Counted from the first letter of the stretch, positions 33,381 to 42,758 are shown. The stretch is 64,000 bases of DNA from Anaspis maculata (GCA_949128115.1 OX421966.1:30583042-30647041); one strand, 5' to 3'. Notes: generated by a model from the letters alone, not told the origin. A program made the numbers and translations.

Positions 33381-34828
33381 CACGGATTTCTGAATATAGA
33401 GCTGGATAGCTAATCACAATATACCCCCACCACAATTTTTGTCAAACGCGTGTTGGCCGCCATACTGTGCTAATTTTTAGTTACTTTAATGCTTGTGGGT
33501 TGGCAAAGCTGCGAATAATTGTCATCCCTGTGTGTAATTGACATTTGGCAATCAAAGTGACACTTTGATTGCCAAATGTCACCCAAATGTCAATCTATTG
33601 TCATTTTTTGACGTTTTTCTTGTTTATCCGTTTCTTTGTGCGAAGTTTTCTCGACGTTTTTCAGTGATTTGTTGAAGAAAAAGACTTGATGTCGTCCTGT
33701 TTTGTGCCTAGTTGCAAAAATAGCGACAAACAAAACAAAACCGGCATAACCTATCATGTGTAAGTTCGATGTTTTTATCCGATTTTTCATTTATTACAAA
33801 AGAATTATTTCAGGTTTCCGAAACGATCAAAGTGGAGTGGCTCCAGGCCATCAGTAGGGATCAACAAACATTTATTCAGCAGCGTAACAATGAGAGCGTG
33901 TTTGTTCAGATCATTTCTTGATGAAGCCTTCGAGCGAATTGGATTGCTTAAGAAAGTGAAACCCAATGTAATTCCTTCACTTGATTTGCCTACCCTGAGA
34001 CCACGGTATACCTGAGACCCATTCCAGTAGCTTCAGAAAGCAGTCAAGCTATCCAGGAAGCTCCAACAACCACAAGCCAAGTTATGCCGGAATCATGACC
34101 AGATCAAGCTATGCCGAAAGCATCAACAAGCCAAGCTATGTCGGAATTATTATTAGGCACAAATAAACAATTATGTTATACTTCAATAATTGTTTTCATT
34201 TTATTTTTGTGATATAAATCAGGTTCGTGTTTGTGTTGTTTTGTAGCGTTTTAAAATCACTAGAACCGATCCAGTTCGGCTCTAAAATCAAGGGATCCGA
34301 TAGGTTCTCGAAAATCCTTGCCCAATCAGTGATAGCGATTTTCGAGCTGAACTGGCTCCGTTCTGGCCAGTCGAAGACGCCATTAGTTTTTTGCTTGAGT
34401 TTCTACGTTTTGTCTTCGAAACAATTCATCAAATACCTTACGTTTCCAACATGTATGTAGTTAACTATTCCGAAATAAAATGAGTTGCAATTTGTAATGA
34501 ACAACATTAATGAAATCATAACCACTAACCAATAATTAAAAAATGAATAATAGGAAGATTCAAGAACCAAGAATCATTCTACGAAACAAAAGTACAAGCA
34601 TCTTAGCTTTCTCCCTGTAGGACTCGTCCAGTTTCAGGTAATTATTATTTCACAATTAATATTTGAAACAAATGTAAACACCAATGCACAAAAGACGGCG
34701 GTTTATATTTTGAATCCGATTTGTTGCCCGTCAGCCAATAACATTTTAGCACAGTATGGCGGCCAGCTGGGTTCGGACAACACGCATGTGTTGTATTAGC
34801 TATCCAGCTCTATATTCAGAAATCCGTG
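33381..34828 (+). mobile_element. P-like DNA transposon with THAP relic, 1.45 kb
   Basis: The TIR CACGGATTTCTGAATATAGA continues through GCTGGATAGCTAAT and is mirrored at the right end. A subterminal inverted repeat, GCCGCCATACTGTGCTAA, follows on both sides. The flanks TGTAAGAA (33373-33380) and TATAAGAA (34829-34836) are an 8-bp duplication with one mismatch. THAP coding plus 8-bp duplication fits the P superfamily. There is no room for a full transposase, so the copy is non-autonomous. A perfect 20-bp hairpin arm, CATTTGGCAATCAAAGTG, sits at 33543-33582. Confidence 0.8.
33689..34012 (+). pseudogene. THAP-domain gene relic with an intron
   Basis: Exon 1 (33689-33759) encodes MSSCFVPSCKNSDKQNKT then GITYH, with the CxxxxC pair that opens a THAP zinc-binding domain. 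A 54-bp intron (GTAAGT to TTTCAG, 33760-33813) interrupts a valine codon. Exon 2 continues HVFPKRSKW, the conserved H..FP of THAP domains. Beyond that the frame shifts at least twice; the shifted frames still show the tryptophan-containing helix, a C-x2-H-like position and a NVIPSLDLP segment like the domain's closing AVPTIF motif. THAP is a sequence-specific DNA-binding domain used by P transposases. The relic is broken and no catalytic region follows. Confidence 0.72.
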
Positions 34829-34884
34829 TATAAGAATCAGCATCAATGACTAGTACTTCTGGTTGATAATGCCTATAGTTCTTT

Positions 34885-35072
34885 CAAAAACCGTGAATTG
34901 GAGTTAGCTGTGGAAGTGGAAACGTACGTCCGCAATTTGATTCATCTTCCCACGTTGTCTGGCGCCGACTGCCTCGAGAGCCCAAAAGCGCAATTTGAAT
35001 CAAGGCGCAGACATACGTTTGCACTTTCACAGCTAACTGCAATTCACAATTTCGAAAAGCCGCGACTGCGAA
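34885..35072. repeat. Imperfect inverted repeat
   Basis: GTGAATTGGAGTTAGCTGTG near the left pairs with CACAGCTAACTGCAATTCAC near the right, with weaker pairing inward to the GCGCCGAC centre. It lies between the P-like element and the large foldback and is probably another MITE. Confidence 0.65.
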
Positions 35073-35818
35073 GCAAGCGAACGCTATAACATCAAAAACT
35101 CTCGATGGTTTCAACATTTTAGTACAGGAAAAATAGTGAAAAAATCTGCAAAACCTCGGAAAAAATATGGACGTCCTGAAAATTTGATATTCTGTTCAGA
35201 ATTGAGTGCTCTACAACATATCCAAAATCGCCAAAAATCGCACCCGGGGGTTTTGAGTTATTGGAGGGGGGGTAAAAAATTGCAGGTAAAAATGGAGGGG
35301 ATGGAACCCGTAAATCCATTGGATGCGATTACGTTATGATTCGACGCATCATATCCCGTTGATACCATTTTGACACAAAAAGTGTCAATTACTGTTGAAG
35401 GGGGGTCGTGGGGGGGCGAAGCTCTGCTAGGTGGTCCGTTTTGTTTTTCTGGCCATGTAGAACCGATCACAACAAGTTTGGTATCTTTTCCGACTAAATT
35501 CAATCTCTTGAACTCGAATCCGATCTGTAAATTTGGATGAAAACAAGTTTGAACAAGTTAACTTGAAAAAACTTGTTTTTTCTTTGACAATTTTGACGAA
35601 TTTCTTTTTTAATGTTAGAGGTGTTCATCTTGGGAAAATTCTCAGGGGTCATTAGATTGAAGTGTATTCTTCACAAAAATCATCCACTCAATGTATAATT
35701 TTGTTTCTCGAGTTCAAAAAATCGATTTGAACTTGAGCCGGCTCGGCGCGTTGTCTACTACTGACCAGAACACTACAGCATGTACCTTGAAATGAAAATA
35801 GCTCAAACTTTCGAAGAG

Positions 35819-35831
35819 ATAACAACTCATC
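35819..35831. repeat. LINE target-site duplication, left copy
   Basis: ATAACAACTCATC here is repeated exactly at 41372-41384 after the poly-A tail. The last C may belong to the LINE 5' end, making the duplication 12 or 13 bp. Removing the LINE rejoins the foldback arm seamlessly. Confidence 0.93.
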
Positions 35832-35864
35832 ATTGCGTGCCTAGCAGTCGGTGATAATTGACGT
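35830..35864 (+). promoter_or_regulatory. Candidate internal Inr + DPE promoter of the LINE
   Basis: TCATTG (35830-35835) resembles an arthropod initiator with A+1 at 35832, the predicted 5' end. TGACGT lies at 35859-35864, exactly +28 to +33, and fits the degenerate downstream promoter element. Drosophila I, F, Doc and jockey LINEs use such promoters, which let the transcript carry its own promoter. There is no TATA box in the flank at the right distance. Confidence 0.6.
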
Positions 35865-36004
35865 GTGCGAGGTGCTCTTAACAAAATCAAAACAACAAGA
35901 AAATAGCAGTGGTGAAGTGGCAATAATTTGTGACTGTGTGGCAAGAGTTGCTTGAAAATTGGACGAAACTAATCTCAGACCAGGTGCCGAGCCTTCACTC
36001 CCCC

Positions 36005-37483
36005 ATGGGGGGTGCGAGTGATGGGGAGGACCCAGACGGGGACGGCAGCAGAATGGACACAGAGCAGGTCGAAATAGAAAATGGCAGGGATCAGGAAATA
36101 AGGTCGGTAACTCCCAATAGGCAGCTGATGGAGACTAATTCTCCCAAGGAATCGCCAATAATTCCGTATGGTAATAGTAGAAATAATCCGAGCGTTTTAT
36201 TTGAAAAATCGGTCAGTGAAGAAAAACAGGTGGACGATAAAAACTCTTCACGTACAAATGATAAGCTGAATAACAGATATAATATCACGGACTCAGGGCC
36301 GTATGTTATTTTTGTGGAACACGAATCTTTGAATATTGGTAACCTGCACCCCATGTCCCTTGGTCGCCTACTTGAAAAACTACCTGAATATGACACCAAT
36401 ATAAAGGAATTTTCTTCTGTAGGGAGAAATAGGGTGAAAATCGAAATTAACAACGCTATTGTGGCAAATAAGTTGGTAAAACATGAGGTTTTCCAACAAA
36501 ACAATCTCATCGCTTATATACCCCAACACTGTGTAGAGAAAAAAGGAGTTATCAGAATGGTTGATACGACCTTTACGGAAGCTGAGCTATGTTATCGCAT
36601 AAAATCTGACGTCAAGGTTATTAATGTAAAACGGATTACAAGATTGTCAGACAAAGACAATAAAGAGTCACGGAGAATACCCACACAAACAATCATTGTA
36701 ACATTTGCCGGTACAAAACTACCACTATCTGTAGTTATTAGCAAGGTAAGATATGAAGTTGACAACTACATAGCACCCGTCATTCAGTGCTTCAAGTGCT
36801 TGGCCTTTGGTCATACACTGAGGCTCTGTCGATCCCGGGAAAAAAAGTGTCAAAACTGCGGAGAGGTGTCGCATGAAGGTCAGTGCAATATATCGTATTG
36901 CATTTATTGCAAGTCTAATGCACATAACTCGCTCTCAAGAACATGCCCACAGTACGAAAAACAATACAACATCAAAAAGCTGATGGCACAACATGATATT
37001 TCTTTTAAGGAAGCAGAAAAGCTACACAACAACCCGTCATATGTCAGTGCACTGAAAACACATAACTTGTTTGCCCCCTTGGCTGACACCACAGAATTCC
37101 CCTCCCTTGCATCCACATCAAATCGACCCGCGTATCGTCCACACTCAAGTTTTTCAAACCCAAACAAGCCGGTAACACACACAACAAGCACTCCGAAAAA
37201 TTACTCCCAAAAGAAAAGGAAAGCTGCAGCTTCTCCTGAGTTCGATCCCATTCGGCGAGAATACCCTACAGATTTCGTTGGAAAACCTATTTCTCATAAT
37301 CCACATGCTACCAGTTCTTTTGAAAAGTTACAAAGTACAATAACAAAAAGTATAACTGCAATACTGAAAGAGTTTTTGACACAGCCAGGTACAAATAAAA
37401 ATCTTGAGGCAGTTGTAAAGAATGTCGACACTTCAATTTCTGCCATTTTTTCTAATTTGCCACCTGAGTCTGACGATGAATAG
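36005..37483 (+). CDS. LINE ORF1 protein (gag-like, three zinc knuckles)
   Basis: The first ATG gives 492 residues; the open frame extends upstream only through non-ATG codons. The N-terminal 90 residues are polar and disordered-looking. Residues about 95-255 form a folded region (YVIFVEHESL to VRYEVDNYIA), probably RNA-binding. Three CCHC-type knuckles follow: C262 (CFKCLAFGHTLRLC), C282 (CQNCGEVSHEGQC) and C299 (CIYCKSNAHNSLSRTC). The basic, serine-rich tail ends in PPESDDE. I-group ORF1 proteins coat the LINE RNA in a ribonucleoprotein. Its stop codon lies inside the ATGAATAG that also starts ORF2. No internal defect is visible. Confidence 0.93.
   Translation: MGGASDGEDPDGDGSRMDTEQVEIENGRDQEIRSVTPNRQLMETNSPKESPIIPYGNSRNNPSVLFEKSVSEEKQVDDKNSSRTNDKLNNRYNITDSGPYVIFVEHESLNIGNLHPMSLGRLLEKLPEYDTNIKEFSSVGRNRVKIEINNAIVANKLVKHEVFQQNNLIAYIPQHCVEKKGVIRMVDTTFTEAELCYRIKSDVKVINVKRITRLSDKDNKESRRIPTQTIIVTFAGTKLPLSVVISKVRYEVDNYIAPVIQCFKCLAFGHTLRLCRSREKKCQNCGEVSHEGQCNISYCIYCKSNAHNSLSRTCPQYEKQYNIKKLMAQHDISFKEAEKLHNNPSYVSALKTHNLFAPLADTTEFPSLASTSNRPAYRPHSSFSNPNKPVTHTTSTPKNYSQKKRKAAASPEFDPIRREYPTDFVGKPISHNPHATSSFEKLQSTITKSITAILKEFLTQPGTNKNLEAVVKNVDTSISAIFSNLPPESDDE
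37476..37483 (+). promoter_or_regulatory. ORF1/ORF2 overlap ATGAATAG (candidate termination-reinitiation site)
   Basis: The ORF2 ATG (37476-37478) precedes the ORF1 stop TAG (37481-37483) by two bases. Overlapping stop and start codons are used by some insect LINEs, such as the TAATG of SART1, to reinitiate translation without a second mRNA. Confidence 0.7.
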
Positions 37484-40400
37484 TCTCCGAATCTTGCAAT
37501 GGAATGCCAGATCGGTCCATGCTAATGCACTATTTCTCAAGAAACTTCTCATCGACGAAAAAGTTGATATTGTCTTACTTTCGGAAACTTGGTTTAAACC
37601 AGGTTATCAATTTAAAATAAAAAATTTTAATGTCATACGCAGGGATAGAGCCGATGGTAAAGGTGGTGTTGCAATACTCGTCAGGGAACGGTTCCCTTTC
37701 CAACAAATAAACTTTGTAAATAATTTTAATCGAGACTTGGAAATTTGCGGAGTCACCATCCAATTTAATAAGCGCAATATTTCGATGATATCCCTATATA
37801 GACCTCCACATATAGACATATCAGTGAACGAATGGACAAACGTTTTTAATCAGGTGAGCACAGACTGTATTATAGGTGGTGATTTCAATGCCCACCATGG
37901 TATGTGGGGCTCATCTGGTAATAATGCACAGGGCCAGATACTGTGTGATGTCCTGGGCAATTTTCAAAATCTGACTGTACTAAACACAGGATCAAGAACT
38001 AGAATTACTGGCAATGGTCTACATTCGGTAGTAGATTTGTCGATTGCGTCCACATCTCTGCAACATTTGTTGAACTGGTATACCTTAGACAACACCCATG
38101 GTTCGGATCATTATCCGATCATTATACAGGTAGGATACGATCCATCACAAAAACTTATTTATCCTCGAGCAAGATGGAATGACGGTGAAGCAAACTGGGA
38201 CCTGTTTCAGAATATACTGGTTGAAAGGCTCGAGAACAAACCCGCTATAGCTGACACAAACCAAAAAATTTCCTTCATCCTTGATGCTATCTCCACCGCT
38301 GCTGATGCCAGCATGAAGCAAAATAAACCCTTTATCCCGAAAGCTCAAAAACCACCATGGTGGGATAACGATTGCAATAAGATCAATCAAGAGAAAAAGG
38401 ACATATTTTACATTTATAAACACCAACCAACAATTGCAAATTTTATCAAATGCAAGGAAGTTACGGCAAGATGTAAACGTATATATAAAACCAAGTCAAA
38501 ACTTAGCTGGGAGGCTTTTTGCAATGAATTGAACTCTCACACACCCATCAAAAAGGTATGGGACAAAATTCGAAGAGTAAGATCAGAGGTGAATAGAAAG
38601 TGTTATCTGTCTCATGATAAGGTTGAAGAGTTTCTGAATGGTTATTGTCCACTTGGTAATTGCACAAGGCTTCCCACAGGTCATGTCGATGATACAAATC
38701 ATGTTTTGGCTTCCCACATTACTTTAGATGAGTTCAATGGTTGTTTTAAAAACAGCATCAGTACGGCGCCTGGTCCGGATTCGATTACCTATGCTATGCT
38801 GAAAAATTTACCTGGTGTTGTCAAGAGGTACATGTGCGAAATTTTCAATGAAATCTGGTTGGAAGGTGGGGAATGTTCAGCACTGAAAAAATCCTCAATA
38901 GTTCTGATTGCCAAACCTGGTAAAAACCCGTCGGAGGCTAGCTCCTACAGACCAATCACACTAATGTCTACAGTGATGAAAACATTGGAAAGTATAATAA
39001 AAAACAGACTAGAGTGGTGGATGGAAAGCAAACAAATGATGCCAGCAGTTCAGTATGGATTTCGTAGAGGTAAGAGCACCATACACTGTTTATCGCATTT
39101 AGTGAGTGATATACAGACGAGTCTTTCTGATAATCGGTACTTATCGGCGGCATTTCTAGATCTTAAGAGCGCATACGATAACGTGAATTTATCCATTCTA
39201 TATGCAAAACTGATTGATCTGCGAGTTCCAGCACCCTTGGCTGCTAATTTGGTGAATTTGTTCGTTGATAGAGAAGTTTCGATAGGATTGGATAATAAGA
39301 TCTATGGTCCAAGGCTATTGAAAAACGGGCTCGCACAGGGAGCTAGACTCAGTCCGATACTGTTCAACATCTATACACATGATTTTCATAGGATGTGGTC
39401 TCCTGGGATAAAAACAGTGCAGTATGCTGATGATTTTGTCGTTTATTGTTCCGAAAACACAGTGAAGAATTGCAATTCCCAACTAAGGCATATCATGAGT
39501 GTTTGCGCTGAGTACTTTGGATCAAATGGATTAAGTCTCTCCACAAATAAATCAAACATTGTTTTTTTCTCTCGACATCGAGTCCCTAGGGAGGGTGCAC
39601 TGAGGTTGGCTAGAGGCGGCGAGGTGCCAATAGTGCCGACGGTAAAGTATTTGGGGTTAATTTTGGATCGGGGGCTTTTGTGGAGAGAACATATAAACGG
39701 TTGTGTGATAAGGTGTGAGAAAGGAATAAATGTCCTGAAGACAGTAGCGAGACGGAGATGGGGGGCAGACCCTGCCATGTGTCTGTTGTTTTACAGGGCC
39801 TTTGTGCGATCGATCCTAGACTATGCCTGTGTTTTATTTGGCTCAGCTAGCGAGACTCATTTGAAAAAACTGGACATCATACAGAACAAGGCGGTACGTA
39901 TTGCACTGGGCGCTTTTAATTCCACACCAGTTGCACAGTTGCTTACCGAGGCTAGAGAGGTTCCTCTGGCAGTTAGACGCCGTTTTCTATCTGAGAAGTT
40001 TATTTTGAAATTGAGATCTAGCAGAGAGGAAAAGCTCTTGGTTAAAGTTGCCGCATTGAACACGTTAAACCTCACAGCAACATATTGGGAACAAAAAAAT
40101 TCGCCTCCCTTGACAGAGGCATTTGTCATCACATCTGCTTATGACTTCAAAATTCTCCAAACAACCGGCCACCCAGTTTTCTCTCTCAAATTTGGTGCAA
40201 TTCACTACCCTCTATGCATTCATTTTCCGGTGTGGCCAGAGGCAATTTTGCTCAGTCGAGTGAAATTTAAATCTATACACAATGAGTTGATTCAGTGGTG
40301 CAAAATATATACCGACGGAGCGAAAAACAATAACGGCGTAGGGTGTGGAGTTTTCGTGGAAAACTGTAAAGTGGAGGTGGGGAGGAAGCTCCCTAAAGAG

Positions 40401-41165
40401 ACCACCGTCTACAATGCGGAAGCAATGGCAATAAGATTGGCATTAGATTGGGCCCTAAAGAGCGATCAGAGCAAGTTTGTGATTTTCTCAGATTCCAAGT
40501 CGGTGTTGAGGACACTCCAAAATAGAAAACAAATAGAGAACCAGATCATCTGTGAAATCATTAATAAAAATCTTGAGCTGTCTTCAATGGGTAGGATTGT
40601 TCGGATTGTTTGGGTAAGGGCACACATTGGAATACCTGGGAATGAAAAGGCGGACGAGATAGCTAAGAGAGCAGCCGAAAGCGCGGAATTGTGGGATGGG
40701 TTGGTTTGGACTGATCTGGTGGCAGTTTCAAAGAGTCGGACAAGAGCTTGGTGGCAGAATCAGTGGAATGAGCTATGTGAGGGAAAGAATTGGCGATATG
40801 GAAAACTCCGGCAAAGCACTTCAAGTCGATCAGTTTTTCAGAGGATGTCTGTATCTAGGGCATCCTACACTCTTATTATTCGTCTTATTTTCAATCACGG
40901 CCGATTTCCGGCACATTTGTATAAATTAGGAATGGTGGATACACCTTTTTGTGACTGTGATAATGTTTCAATTGCTGATGTGGACCATATCTTCTTCTCC
41001 TGCGGCAAACACAAGGCTGAATCCAACAGAATGTTATTGAATTTGGTATGTTATGGACTAGCTCTTCCCCTCGATGCAACAACATTATTCCTTATCGCCT
41101 TGGATAACGGAGACGTCACCAAGGAAATAATTGATTTTTGTCACAGAATAGATTTGGTTGTGTAA
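37476..41165 (+). CDS. LINE ORF2 protein: endonuclease, reverse transcriptase, RNase H
   Basis: The protein has 1229 residues. The AP-endonuclease domain (1-220) keeps N10, E37 (SETW), D136 and N138 (GDFNAHH), and D211-H212 (GSDHYPI). Reverse transcriptase has SSYRPITL, QYGFRRGKST, D562 (FLDLKSAYDNV), GLAQGARLSPILFN and YADD at 650-653. RNase H has D947 (IYTDGAK), E982, D1006 (FSDSKS), H1050 and D1060 (NEKADEIAK). The C-terminus ends with a CDCDN...DHIFFSC cysteine-histidine motif typical of such LINEs. It nicks target DNA and copies the RNA there. An ATG at 37422 in the same frame would add 18 residues, but the endonuclease fold begins at MNSLRILQWNARS, so 37476 is preferred. All catalytic residues are present. 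Confidence 0.95.
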   Translation: MNSLRILQWNARSVHANALFLKKLLIDEKVDIVLLSETWFKPGYQFKIKNFNVIRRDRADGKGGVAILVRERFPFQQINFVNNFNRDLEICGVTIQFNKRNISMISLYRPPHIDISVNEWTNVFNQVSTDCIIGGDFNAHHGMWGSSGNNAQGQILCDVLGNFQNLTVLNTGSRTRITGNGLHSVVDLSIASTSLQHLLNWYTLDNTHGSDHYPIIIQVGYDPSQKLIYPRARWNDGEANWDLFQNILVERLENKPAIADTNQKISFILDAISTAADASMKQNKPFIPKAQKPPWWDNDCNKINQEKKDIFYIYKHQPTIANFIKCKEVTARCKRIYKTKSKLSWEAFCNELNSHTPIKKVWDKIRRVRSEVNRKCYLSHDKVEEFLNGYCPLGNCTRLPTGHVDDTNHVLASHITLDEFNGCFKNSISTAPGPDSITYAMLKNLPGVVKRYMCEIFNEIWLEGGECSALKKSSIVLIAKPGKNPSEASSYRPITLMSTVMKTLESIIKNRLEWWMESKQMMPAVQYGFRRGKSTIHCLSHLVSDIQTSLSDNRYLSAAFLDLKSAYDNVNLSILYAKLIDLRVPAPLAANLVNLFVDREVSIGLDNKIYGPRLLKNGLAQGARLSPILFNIYTHDFHRMWSPGIKTVQYADDFVVYCSENTVKNCNSQLRHIMSVCAEYFGSNGLSLSTNKSNIVFFSRHRVPREGALRLARGGEVPIVPTVKYLGLILDRGLLWREHINGCVIRCEKGINVLKTVARRRWGADPAMCLLFYRAFVRSILDYACVLFGSASETHLKKLDIIQNKAVRIALGAFNSTPVAQLLTEAREVPLAVRRRFLSEKFILKLRSSREEKLLVKVAALNTLNLTATYWEQKNSPPLTEAFVITSAYDFKILQTTGHPVFSLKFGAIHYPLCIHFPVWPEAILLSRVKFKSIHNELIQWCKIYTDGAKNNNGVGCGVFVENCKVEVGRKLPKETTVYNAEAMAIRLALDWALKSDQSKFVIFSDSKSVLRTLQNRKQIENQIICEIINKNLELSSMGRIVRIVWVRAHIGIPGNEKADEIAKRAAESAELWDGLVWTDLVAVSKSRTRAWWQNQWNELCEGKNWRYGKLRQSTSSRSVFQRMSVSRASYTLIIRLIFNHGRFPAHLYKLGMVDTPFCDCDNVSIADVDHIFFSCGKHKAESNRMLLNLVCYGLALPLDATTLFLIALDNGDVTKEIIDFCHRIDLVV

Positions 41166-41316
41166 GTTTCAAAAGTTTAGTACCATAGAGAATGTTTAGT
41201 TTGGTTTTCGGGTTTATTTTTTCGTCTTTTTACTTCTTCATTTGACTTTTGATTTTTTTTTTCTCTTTTCAAGATGTTTTTGGAGAGAAAAAATTCAAAG
41301 ATTCAAGCAAAGTCGT

Positions 41317-41341
41317 GGCTGAATGAGCTCTGCTCGTAGCC
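41317..41341 (+). promoter_or_regulatory. LINE 3' hairpin before the poly-A tail
   Basis: GGCT at 41317 pairs with AGCC at 41338, and GAGC at 41325 with GCTC at 41332 around a TCT loop. The stem lies about 10 bases before the tail, where reverse transcriptases of several LINEs recognise their RNA. Confidence 0.55.
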
Positions 41342-41371
41342 AAAAACAACAAAAAAAAAAAAAAAAAAAAA

Positions 41372-41384
41372 ATAACAACTCATC
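41372..41384. repeat. LINE target-site duplication, right copy
   Basis: ATAACAACTCATC directly follows the poly-A tail and is identical to 35819-35831. The foldback arm continues immediately afterwards. Confidence 0.93.
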
Positions 41385-42556
41385 TTTGAAAATTTGATTA
41401 TCTGTGCAGAATTGAATTCCCTATAACATAAACAAAACCGTCATGCATCGCACTGCAGGGTTTTGAGCTATTTGAGGGGAGAGGTAACAGTTCATAGAGC
41501 ACGAATCTTGAGAAAATGTTATCCTACTCCTCGAATAACTCAAAATCCTGCGGTGCGATTCATGGCGATTTTGTTTATGTTATAGAGAATTCAATTCTGC
41601 ACATATAATCAAATTTTCAAAGATGAGTTGTTATTTCTTCGAAAGTTTGAGCTATTTTCATTGAAAGGTGCATGCTCTAGTGTTCTGGTCAGTAGTAGAC
41701 GACGCGCCGAACCGGCTCGAGTTCAAATCGATTTTTTGAACTCGAGAATCAAAATTATACATCAAGTGGATGATATTCGTGAAGAATACAGTTCAATCCA
41801 ATGACCCCTGAAAATTTTTGGAAGATGGATACCTCTAACAGTGGAAAAAAAATTCTTCAAAATTGTCAAAGAAAAAACAAGTTTTTTCAAGTTAACTTGT
41901 TCAAACTTGTTTTCATTCAAATTTACACATCGGATTCGAGTTCAGGAGATTGAATTTAGTTGGAAAATATACCAAACTTGTCGTGATCGGTTTTACATGG
42001 CCAGAAAAACAAAATGGACCACCTAGCAGAGCTTCGCCCCCCCACGACCCCCCTTCAACAGTAATCGACACTTTTTGTGCCAAAATGGTATCAACGGGAC
42101 ATGATGCGTCGAATCATAACGTATTTGCTTCCAATTGATTGACGGGCTTCATCCCCTCCATTTTAAGTTACAATTTTTTACCCCCCCTCCAATAACTCAA
42201 AACCCCCGGGTGCGATTTTTGGCGATTTTGGATATGTTGTAGAGCACTCAATTCTGAACAGAATATCAAATTTTCACGACGTCCATATTTATTCCGAGGT
42301 TGAAATCTATCTTTCTTGTACTATTTTGGGAACTCCTATTTGGTTCTGGTCTGGTAGCAACTCATTCAGGCCATCATCATATGTAAGGGTTGCGATAGGT
42401 TTATTTGGATTTTTGTCATCGTGATACAATAACAGCTTTTGAATCTTCCGTTGTTGCTATGGTTAACCGACTTGAGCTAGAAATGTATAGCTCACTATTG
42501 TCTGTTCGCGTATTTCTGCTGAATGGGTAGCGCTAAGTTATACTAAGCTGATAGTA

Positions 42557-42758
42557 CACTACACAGGCAGCAAAAACAGCGCCCACTTGATTCATGACGA
42601 AGGCGAATATTCGCTTGGCTTGCTCTACCGTAGTAGGTAGATAATAATATGTACGCGAGATGAATCTTGATTATTACCATCACCTGCTACAGTAGAGCAG
42701 GCCAAGCAAATAGCCGTCTTCGTCATTAATCAAGTGGGCGTTATTTTGCTGCCGAGTG
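42557..42758. mobile_element. MITE with CACT.C.C.GGCAGC termini, 0.2 kb
   Basis: CACTACACAGGCAGC at the left is mirrored by GCTGCCGAGTG at the right, and the arms pair on through CGCCCACTTGATTCATGACG. TA flanks both ends (42555-42556, 42759-42760), consistent with a Tc1/mariner-type duplication. Confidence 0.85.

Larger units (their letters stand above)
35832..41371 (+). mobile_element. Full-length I-group LINE (non-LTR retrotransposon), apparently intact, 5.5 kb
   Basis: The element has a short 5' UTR, ORF1 and ORF2 without stops or frameshifts, a 3' UTR with hairpin, a poly-A tail (about 41351-41372) and a perfect target duplication. It carries an AP-type endonuclease, reverse transcriptase and RNase H, an arrangement found in the I group (I, R1, LOA and relatives). 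It would move by target-primed reverse transcription from a full-length transcript. Everything needed seems present, so this is a recent and possibly active copy. Confidence 0.95.
35121..42322. mobile_element. Large foldback element (about 1.65 kb without the LINE), interrupted by a LINE
   Basis: The left arm 35121-35831 plus 41385 to about 41490 is the reverse complement of about 41510-42322, almost base for base. It includes a shared GGTGGTCCGTTTTG block and C/G-rich runs. The ends AGTACAGGAAA and CTTTCTTGTACT are inverted and flanked by ATTTT on both sides (35116-35120, 42323-42327), a possible 5-bp duplication. Each arm holds two related 95-bp modules, an outer one (from 35170) and an inner one (from 41386), both running GAAAATTTGAT to GGGTTTTGAG. 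No transposase is encoded. Confidence 0.9.

Noticed and set aside
33543..33582. Hairpin as a microRNA precursor
   Set aside because: The perfect arm pair has almost no loop and lies inside a transposon, so a transposon feature is more likely.
35930..36004. Longer ORF1 beginning at a GTG
   Set aside because: The upstream extension starts at a non-ATG codon. The first ATG is at 36005, and eukaryotic start choice favours it.
35121..42322. Palindrome as an assembly artefact
   Set aside because: The arms differ at many scattered positions and one arm holds a LINE with its own target duplication, which an artefact would not produce.
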